Part shown: piece after piece, positions 49,313-55,828 of the stretch
Layout of the letters: each line of letters opens with the position of its first letter
How positions within the stretch are numbered: position 1 is the first letter of the stretch
Source of the DNA: an uncultured Prevotella sp.
GTDB taxonomy: Bacteria > Bacteroidota > Bacteroidia > Bacteroidales > Bacteroidaceae
Assembly: GCA_945869265.1 (NCBI GenBank)
Contig: CAMBOI010000008.1
Location: 1-64,000 of the forward strand
Reading direction: 5' to 3'
DNA length: 64,000 nucleotides
Position numbers and translations under genes: made by a program
The notes under the pieces: generated by a model
Databases searched by the model: none
What the model was told of the DNA's origin: nothing
What the model saw: only the letters and a program-made list of their open reading frames with translations

Positions 49313-49525
49313 AGTGACAGATGACAGATGACAGTTTTGTTTTTTACTCGGATATGGGGGAGTGGGATATTTTTAGAAAATTGCTCTAAGAATTTTATGT
49401 TATATATATTTATATATATAATATATTATATATATAAATATATATAACATAACCCCTAAATCCAGGTATAACCTCATACATACATCCCGAGTAAAAAATG
49501 AAACTGTCATCTGTCATCTGTCACT
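49313..49525. repeat. Large hairpin element with perfect 58-bp central palindrome (49395-49452)
   Basis: 39-bp outer arms 49313-49351 and 49487-49525 (2 mismatches); central ttatgttatatatatttatatatataata/tattatatatataaatatatataacataa checked base by base. Confidence 0.97.
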
Positions 49526-49745
49526 AAATTGAGTGTATTGCATGGATGGGGTCATTTTCTTAAAAAACATGGAATGTAAAAACATTTAACCGAAATGATA
49601 ACGCACCGCGTTTTGGTAGTTAGACAACAATTGTGGGGTAGTTGGAGAGATGGATTATAGGCCGCGGGCGGGACGCCATGCTCCCAGAGGCTCCGCGACA
49701 GAGGGAATATGATGTTAAATGATGTTAATAGCAGTAATTTTGATT

Positions 49746-49785
49746 GCTCACAAAATTGCCATGTGCTCACAAAATCGTACCTTTG
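49746..49785 (+). promoter_or_regulatory. Promoter of the HU-like gene with duplicated GCTCACAAAAT
   Basis: GCTCACAAAAT at 49746-49756 and 49765-49775; TTG at 49755-49757 and TACCTTTG at 49778-49785, 20-bp spacer. Confidence 0.7.
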
Positions 49786-49886
49786 CAACGTGGGAATGAG
49801 AGATACTGCGCAGGCTCTCGGGACACAAAAATGTGAGAACAACAAACAAAAAATTTTTTATTAACCTTTTTAATTTAATTACAGTT

Positions 49887-50462
49887 ATGGCAATTAAGAT
49901 TCGAGCACAAGAGAAGAAGATTCTCGTGGGACCCAACAAGGGTCAGTATGCGTATGTAGCGCAAGTGGAGCTTTATTCTGCACTCACGCAGAGCAAGGTT
50001 CTTGAGGAGGCAGCCCTGAGCTGCGGTGTTAACAAGTCGGTTCTCGCGGCATCGTGGGAAGGTCTCGGGCACGTGATCAACCGATGGGCGACGGAGGGAC
50101 ACTCGGTGCCTATCCCGGGACTCGGTACGATGCGATTTAGCGTCAACTCTCAGAGCGTGGAGAAGTTGGAAGACGTGTCGGCCAAGATGATTACCACGCG
50201 CAAGGTGGTGTTCACTCCGAGTGTCGATCTGAAGAACACGCTGGCTTCCACCTCGGTGAGCATCACCTGTTACGACCGCAATGGCGACATGGTGAAGCGA
50301 GTGACGGCTTCGGGAGCGCCTGTGGAGGGCGAGGGTGACACCTCGGGCGAGGAGAACGAGACTCCGACTGACACTGGCGGCAGCGGCAGCGACAACACCG
50401 GCAGTGGCTCTGACAACACCGGCAGCGGCTCTGCCACCGATGGCGAGGACTACTACGAGTAG
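49887..50462 (+). CDS. HU-like DNA-binding protein with GSDNTGSG-rich tail
   Basis: MAIKIRAQEKKILVGPNKGQYAYVAQVELYSALTQSKVLEEAALSCGVNKSVLAASWEGLGHVINRWATEGHSVPIPGLGTMRF. Confidence 0.88.
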   Translation: MAIKIRAQEKKILVGPNKGQYAYVAQVELYSALTQSKVLEEAALSCGVNKSVLAASWEGLGHVINRWATEGHSVPIPGLGTMRFSVNSQSVEKLEDVSAKMITTRKVVFTPSVDLKNTLASTSVSITCYDRNGDMVKRVTASGAPVEGEGDTSGEENETPTDTGGSGSDNTGSGSDNTGSGSATDGEDYYE

Positions 50463-50535
50463 GTTGAGAGCCCTTCGGGGCTCTTAAAATTGAAATATTG
50501 AAATATTGAAAGATTGATGATTATTGATAAATTTT

Positions 50536-50759
50536 AGGCACGGATTGACACGGCTTTTTAAAAAAGACACGGCTGGGCTCCGCACGGGAATGGCTTTATT
50601 TGCATAAAGGCTATACTAAAGTATAGACACGGCTCATTACCGCAGAAAAGCAAACTAAGCCGTGAACTTGCGAAGCAAGCCGTAACCACGAAGTGCCGTG
50701 GTAAATATCCATGTGGAGCCAAGCCGTGTCTTTGAAAAAGCCGTGGATTTCCGTGCCTA
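50536..50759 (-). repeat. CACGGC palindromic element, copy 2 (inverted)
   Basis: TAGGCACGGATTGACACGGCTTTTT ... AAAAAGCCGTGGATTTCCGTGCCTA ends. Confidence 0.92.
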
Positions 50760-50797
50760 ATAAATTAAGGACAATTAAAATTATGGAGGACAAAATT

Positions 50798-50905
50798 ATG
50801 ACAAAAGAGAACAAAGCAAGACTGGTCAAGTTTCTGTGGAACCTCGCCTCGGCAGTATTGGCAGCAATCGGAACCGCTCTTGGCGTAAGTTGCGCAGTAG
50901 CATAA
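50798..50905 (+). CDS. Smalltalk-like 35-aa single-TM peptide
   Basis: MTKENKARLVKFLWNLASAVLAAIGTALGVSCAVA; resembles the Bacteroidales smalltalk family found next to HU-like genes. Confidence 0.7.
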   Translation: MTKENKARLVKFLWNLASAVLAAIGTALGVSCAVA

Positions 50906-50910
50906 ATTTT

Positions 50911-50988
50911 TACCACAGAGATAAAAAGAAAAAGAGATTTGTAGTTTATCGTAATATGAATACTCTAAATCTCTTAATCTCTGTGGTT
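50911..50988. repeat. Inverted repeat with CCACAGAG/CTCTGTGG ends
   Basis: taccacagagataaaaagaaaaagagattt versus aaatctcttaatctctgtggt. Confidence 0.75.
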
Positions 50989-51002
50989 CAAAATCATTTT
51001 AA

Positions 51003-51107
51003 GCAGTGAACTTGCGCAAGCAAGCCGTTATCACGAAGTGCCGTGGTAAATATCCATGCGGAGCAAAGCCGTGTCTTTTTAAAAAAAGCCGTGTCTTTCC
51101 GTGCCTA
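51003..51107 (-). repeat. CACGGC element, copy 3 (inverted, truncated)
   Basis: gtgaacttgcgcaagcaagccgttatcacgaagtgccgtgg ... ccgtgcctaaaa. Confidence 0.88.
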
Positions 51108-51262
51108 AAATAAAAATCTGTGATAATCTGTGGACAAAAACATTTGTGGACAAAAAATCTGTGATAATCCAATAAAAATTTTCATCTGTGGAAATCTGTG
51201 GATAAAAAACATCTGTGGATGAAAGTAGTGACAGATGACAGATGACAGTTTTGTTTTTTACT
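51108..51262 (-). repeat. AATCTGTG array plus outer inverted repeat, right copy (51152-51252)
   Basis: Reverse complement matches 44245-44344. Confidence 0.95.
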
Positions 51263-51275
51263 GAGGATTGATGGA

Positions 51276-52499
51276 TTAGTCAGTCAGTCCCACCGCCTTT
51301 GCCCATTTCATCTGCTTGATCGTCTCGTTGGGATTGGGCGAGAGCGACTCATACATCGGTTGGGGCACGAACATGCTCACACCACTGAATGTCTGCTCGT
51401 TGACATCGAAATCCGTGAAATCCACGCCCGTGTTCTGCAGCCACTCGGAGGCCATCTTCGAATACACCACAAATTGACCTAATGCCTGATTCCATTCTGC
51501 CAGGGCAGCCGCATCGGCATCGGTGGCATACTCCTTCAGCAAGTTCTTCGGATCGTAATATCCCTTAGCCTTCCTACCATTGTCGGCTACAAACTGACCA
51601 TAATATATCACTCGCTTTCCTTCGAAATTATCATACATTAGCAACCGCGGCATCAACCGGGCAGTGGCTGCGGCAAAGCGCTCTACACCGCCTGTGAACA
51701 TACACGACAACGGCACTCCTGATTTATCATAATTAGTCTCGATGGTAAACTCCTCACTTTTGTCGATGATATCCTTGTAGAAATCCGCCGACTCGCTGAA
51801 CGCCAGAGGGAGAACCTCTCTATAAGCGGCTCCGTCGCCAGGCACTTCGGATGGCGAACCGATGATGTATTGCGTGCAGTCTTTCAACTCGTAGGCCGTC
51901 TCCACACACTGGAAGAAACAACAGTCGCCCATGACAAAGAGAAACGGTTGCGGGAGCTGCGAAAAAACTTTAGCCAACGAGGGAATGTTTATCCATTTCC
52001 CGCTGTCGTAACTCCTGTTTCCACCATTATCTATTCCGTATGCCCGTGAGGCAGTTTTTGTGGTGGCAATCGAGTCGGCTGTGATAAACCATCCCGACCC
52101 ATGTCCCCACAGGTCGATGCCGTAGCTCTTGGCCGGATAGCGCTGCATTATATATGTGAGAATCTCGCGCATCTTCTCCGGGTCGGAGGCATAGAAATCC
52201 TCGCTGAACTGCAATCCAGTGTCCTTCACAACCTCACCGTTCTTCAGCTCTGCGATATACGGCATCTCTCTTGTCGAGGCATTGTCGAAGAATACCACGA
52301 GATGATTCTTGCTGTCGATGAGTTTGGATGCCTCGGTCATCTCCTTAAGATCGCCGGGAGCAAAACTGCTGAGCGAGTTTTCGCCCGAGATATAGATAAT
52401 CACAGTGCGTGACGCCAACTGCGGAGTTGTCGGTTTATCGTCGTCTTTTGAGCACGAAAAGAGCACAAAAGCGCAAAATGCGGTTAATAAATATTTCAT
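51276..52499 (-). CDS. Clostripain-family (C11) cysteine peptidase, lipoprotein
   Basis: Lipobox-like LFSCSKDD; VIIYISGENSLSSFAPGDLKEM; YGIDLWGHGSGWF; FVMGDCCFFQCVE. Confidence 0.9.
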   Translation of the reverse strand: MKYLLTAFCAFVLFSCSKDDDKPTTPQLASRTVIIYISGENSLSSFAPGDLKEMTEASKLIDSKNHLVVFFDNASTREMPYIAELKNGEVVKDTGLQFSEDFYASDPEKMREILTYIMQRYPAKSYGIDLWGHGSGWFITADSIATTKTASRAYGIDNGGNRSYDSGKWINIPSLAKVFSQLPQPFLFVMGDCCFFQCVETAYELKDCTQYIIGSPSEVPGDGAAYREVLPLAFSESADFYKDIIDKSEEFTIETNYDKSGVPLSCMFTGGVERFAAATARLMPRLLMYDNFEGKRVIYYGQFVADNGRKAKGYYDPKNLLKEYATDADAAALAEWNQALGQFVVYSKMASEWLQNTGVDFTDFDVNEQTFSGVSMFVPQPMYESLSPNPNETIKQMKWAKAVGLTD

Positions 52500-52516
52500 A
52501 TTCTTATTTTTTGGGG

Positions 52517-52554
52517 CAAAGTTACTGATTTTTATTTAATTATTTGTATCTTTG
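52517..52554. promoter_or_regulatory. Divergent -7 elements (TAACTTTG on -, TATCTTTG on +)
   Basis: CAAAGTTA 52517-52524 and TATCTTTG 52547-52554 between divergent genes. Confidence 0.65.
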
Positions 52555-52577
52555 CACCTAAATTTTGAAAAATTAAT

Positions 52578-53270
52578 ATGAAAAAGATACTTATTGCATT
52601 ATTTACAGCGATTTCAATGGGCGCGCAGGCGCAAAATCCATACGAGCAATGCGAGGATACTTGTCAGCATGTGCATGGCATCGACCTCAGTCATTATCAG
52701 GGCGAAGTGTTCTGGGAAACAGTGGGCGAAAACACCAAAATGGCATACGTTTATCTCAAGGCGACAGAGGGCGGCGACCGCATCGACGAGATGTATGAGC
52801 GCAACATCAACCTTGCTCATCGCTACGGACTGAAGGTGGGAAGCTATCATTTCTATCGTCCCAAGACCGAGCAGCAGAAGCAGCTCGACAACTTCAAGAC
52901 CCAATGCCTGCCGGGAGAGCAAGACCTCATTCCGATGATTGACATCGAGACAAAGCAGGGATTGCCAACTGAGGAATTCTGCGACTCGCTGATGAAATTC
53001 CTCACGCTCGTGGAGGTAGCCTACAAGCAGAAACCACTGCTATATACGGGTACGAATTTCTACAACAAATACCTGCAGGGCAAGGTGAACGACTATCAGC
53101 TGATGATAGCCCAATACACTGTGCGCGAACCAGTGTTGGCCGACGAGCGCGACTTCACCCTGTGGCAATACACGGGCAAGGGGCGCATAGTGGGCGTGTC
53201 GGGATATATCGACAAGAGCCGATTCATGGGGCAGCACGGATTGAAAGAGATAAGATTTAGACATAAATAA
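52578..53270 (+). CDS. Glycoside hydrolase family 25 lysozyme
   Basis: HGIDLSHYQGEVFWETV, FVYLKATEGG-like AYVYLKATEGGDRID, GSYHFYRP, LIPMIDIE. Confidence 0.92.
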   Translation: MKKILIALFTAISMGAQAQNPYEQCEDTCQHVHGIDLSHYQGEVFWETVGENTKMAYVYLKATEGGDRIDEMYERNINLAHRYGLKVGSYHFYRPKTEQQKQLDNFKTQCLPGEQDLIPMIDIETKQGLPTEEFCDSLMKFLTLVEVAYKQKPLLYTGTNFYNKYLQGKVNDYQLMIAQYTVREPVLADERDFTLWQYTGKGRIVGVSGYIDKSRFMGQHGLKEIRFRHK

Positions 53271-53295
53271 TTTTTTTATAAAATAAGAAAGAAAA

Positions 53296-54270
53296 ATGGC
53301 ATTGATTAATTGTCCTGAGTGCGGCCGGCAAGTGAGCGACAAGGCCGCTGTGTGTCCGCATTGCGGAGTGACTATCGCGGCAAAACCACGCAAGAGCAAC
53401 CGCGCGCCGATAATCATTACGGCGGCAGTGATAGCCCTGGCGATAGTGGCTGTGGGATTCTATTATTATAATAATGTGGAAAGCGACAACGAGATGGAGG
53501 CTTATGAGAACGCAATGGCGTGCAACGAGCCTGCCATCATGGAGAACTATCTCGACATGTATGCCGATGCACCACAGGCTCATCGCGACTCGGTGATGGC
53601 ACATCTCGCCATACTGCGCAAGGGCGAGACCGACTGGAGCGATGCCCTCGTGAATAACTCGCGCATGGCATTCGAGAACTATCTCAGAACATATCCCAAC
53701 AGCATCCACAATACCGAGGCTCTACTGAAAATCGACTCCATCGACTGGACCGTGGCAGTGAAGGCCGACAATGCTGACGCATATCAGAAATATGCCTTGG
53801 CGCATCCCGACGGCGAGCATATCGACGAGGCCAACGCCAAGATTGAACAGAAGGCAAAGACGGCACTGAATGACGAGGAGAAACTGAAGGTGACCAACGT
53901 GCTGACGGCGTTTTTCATGGCATTGGGTGCCAACGACGAAGACGACCTGACGATGACTATCGACGTGGTGCTCAACAGTTTTCTGCACAAGGCGGGAGCC
54001 ACCAAGATGGATGTCATCTCATATATGCACCGCATTCACAAGCCCGAGGACATATCATCAATCACATTCCGCATGAACAACGACTGGAAGATTGAGAAAA
54101 TCGACCTCGGCACCGACGATTGCAGTTATGCAGTGGATTTCTCGGTGGACGAGAAGATTGAGCGCACCGACAAGTCGAAGGAGACCTTCTGCTCGTATAA
54201 GGTGAGCGCGAAGGTGTCGGCTGCCGGAAAAATCACCGACCTCAACATGAAGAAGGGAGTGATTGAGTAA
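53296..54270 (+). CDS. Zinc-ribbon, single-TM protein with unknown C-terminal domain
   Basis: MALINCPECGRQVSDKAAVCPHCG, then TM AVIALAIVAVGFYYY. Confidence 0.85.
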   Translation: MALINCPECGRQVSDKAAVCPHCGVTIAAKPRKSNRAPIIITAAVIALAIVAVGFYYYNNVESDNEMEAYENAMACNEPAIMENYLDMYADAPQAHRDSVMAHLAILRKGETDWSDALVNNSRMAFENYLRTYPNSIHNTEALLKIDSIDWTVAVKADNADAYQKYALAHPDGEHIDEANAKIEQKAKTALNDEEKLKVTNVLTAFFMALGANDEDDLTMTIDVVLNSFLHKAGATKMDVISYMHRIHKPEDISSITFRMNNDWKIEKIDLGTDDCSYAVDFSVDEKIERTDKSKETFCSYKVSAKVSAAGKITDLNMKKGVIE

Positions 54271-54285
54271 GGAAAGCTTTTATTT

Positions 54286-54376
54286 AAACACAGAGACACA
54301 GAGGCACAGAGAATAATATTAAGTTTTCTGAAGATACAGAGAGAAAAAACCTCTGTGACTCTGAGCCTCTGTGTTT
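54286..54376. repeat. CACAGAGRCACAGAG inverted repeat between convergent genes
   Basis: aaacacagagacacagaggcacagag versus cctctgtgactctgagcctctgtgttt. Confidence 0.85.
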
Positions 54377-54385
54377 ATAAAAAAA

Positions 54386-54985
54386 TCACAGGCTCTGCAG
54401 TCGTGCGATGTATTTCCCGAGGATGTCAAACTCGATGTTCACCGTCGAACCTACTTGGATGTCTTGGAAATTGGTGTGCTCGAGTGTGTAGGGGATAATA
54501 GCCACCTGGAAGGCGTTGCCGTGGGGATTGCACACCGTGAGCGACACGCCGTTGACCGTCACGCTGCCCTTTTCGACAGTGAAGTAGCCCTTGCTCGCCA
54601 TTTCGGGCGCAATGCGATATTCGAATGTGAAATACTTGCTGCCGTCGGCATCCTCGATGGCTGTGCACTGTGCTGTGCAATCCACGTGCCCCTGAACGAT
54701 GTGACCGTCGAGTCGGCCGTTCATCAGCATCGAGCGCTCCACGTTCACCTTGTCGCCCACTTTCAGCATGCCCAAGTTGCTGCGATAGAGCGTCTCCTTC
54801 ATCGCAGTCACGGTATATACTCCGTCTTCAATCTTCACCACTGTCAGGCACACACCGTTGTGAGCCACGCTCTGGTCGATTTTCAGTTCGTCGCAGAACG
54901 AGCAGCGCAGCGAGAAGTCGATGTTCTCCCTGTCGTGCTTCACATCCACTACGGTTGCAAATTCCTCTACTATTCCAGAAAACAT
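54386..54985 (-). CDS. ribE: Riboflavin synthase alpha chain
   Basis: MFSGIVEEFATVVDV, SVAHNGVCLTV, MVNVERS-like KVNVERSMLMNGRLDGHIVQGHVDCTA, SLTVCNPHGNAFQVAIIPYTLEHTNF. Confidence 0.95.
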   Translation of the reverse strand: MFSGIVEEFATVVDVKHDRENIDFSLRCSFCDELKIDQSVAHNGVCLTVVKIEDGVYTVTAMKETLYRSNLGMLKVGDKVNVERSMLMNGRLDGHIVQGHVDCTAQCTAIEDADGSKYFTFEYRIAPEMASKGYFTVEKGSVTVNGVSLTVCNPHGNAFQVAIIPYTLEHTNFQDIQVGSTVNIEFDILGKYIARLQSL

Positions 54986-55051
54986 AATCTATAAAAAATA
55001 ATTATTATTACCTGTTATCACTTTTATATTCACAAAGGGGGAAAAGAATAT

Positions 55052-55255
55052 AAAAAAGGGTCGTATCGTGATTGTGATGAAAACTCCTATTTGCATAAGA
55101 TTAGGGTGCTCACCGTCGTTGTAATCCACCGGCATTGCTGCTGTCCTGCTCCAAGGATGTGGCCCGCCATTGACAAGTGAAACGGTCCCTGTTTTCGGTA
55201 TTTTTTTGATGAGTATCCCGATCTAACCGATACGACCCGTATTCCTTTTTTCCTT
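55052..55255 (-). ncRNA. Structured ncRNA, rod-like; SRP-RNA-like (ffs) or 6S-like, identity unresolved
   Basis: Perfect 11-bp terminal stem GGGTCGTATCG (55238-55228) / CGATACGACCC (55068-55058), U-run after it, internal AGGG/CCCU, ACCGU/ACGGU, UUGU/ACAA helices, apical GGCCACATCC..GGACAGCAGC. Confidence 0.7.
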
Positions 55256-55264
55256 TTGTCGGTG

Positions 55265-55296
55265 CAAAGGTACGAAGATTTTCTGAAATCTCCAAA
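55265..55296 (-). promoter_or_regulatory. Promoter of the ncRNA
   Basis: TACCTTTG (complement 55265-55272) and TTTG (complement 55293-55296) with 20-bp spacer. Confidence 0.8.
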
Positions 55297-55304
55297 TTTT
55301 TTCT

Positions 55305-55468
55305 CCACAGATTTCTTGTTTATCCACAGATTTCCACAGATGAATAATTTTATTGGATTATCACAGATTCCTTTTTATCCACAGAGTCTTTTTATTGTCC
55401 ACAGATTATCACAGATTAACACAGATTTATTTATAACTTTGTTATAATTATCACAGATTTTTTATTTT
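55305..55468 (+). repeat. AATCTGTG/CACAGATT array, third large copy
   Basis: ttatccacagatttccacagatga..attggattatcacagatt..gtccacagattatcacagattaacacagattt, same order and orientation as 44.29-44.43 kb. Confidence 0.93.
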
Positions 55469-55723
55469 TAGGCACGGAAATCCACGGCTTTTTTTAAAAA
55501 AAAGACACGGCTTGGCTTCGCATTGATATCCCACGGCACTTCGTGATTACGGCTTGCTTCGCAAGTTCACGGCTTAGTATGCTTTGTAGACGGGTCGCAG
55601 CTTAGTTTGTTTTTCTGCGGTAATGAGCCGTGTCTATACTTTAGTATAGCCTTTATGCAAATAAAGCCATTCCTATGCGCAGCCCAGCCGTGTCTTTGAA
55701 AAAGCCGTGTCCATCCGTGCCTA
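55469..55723 (+). repeat. CACGGC palindromic element, copy 4
   Basis: TAGGCACGGAAATCCACGGCTTTTTTT ... AAAAAGCCGTGTCCATCCGTGCCTA; same orientation as copy 1. Confidence 0.93.
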
Positions 55724-55745
55724 AAATATATCAATCAATAATCAC

Positions 55746-55800
55746 CCTAATCAGAGCCTTTGGCTCTTAATCTGTGCCAATCTGTGTTAATCTGTGGTCT
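55746..55800 (+). repeat. 55-bp exact repeat, copy B
   Basis: Identical to 44712-44766. Confidence 0.95.
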
Positions 55801-55828
55801 AAAAAATCTATCTGTGGTCTAAAAAACA

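Noticed and set aside
49552-49845. 97-aa - strand ORF upstream of the HU-like gene
   Set aside because: Runs through the HU-like promoter and lacks motifs or a plausible own start region.
44245-51252. Complete prophage or ICE
   Set aside because: No capsid, terminase, tail, integrase, relaxase or conjugation genes seen; only phage-like associates (DUF5675, GH25, primase-like).
55052-55255. FMN (RFN) riboswitch upstream of ribE
   Set aside because: Lacks the conserved RFN core; the structure ends with its own closing stem and U-run before ribE, more like an independent ncRNA.
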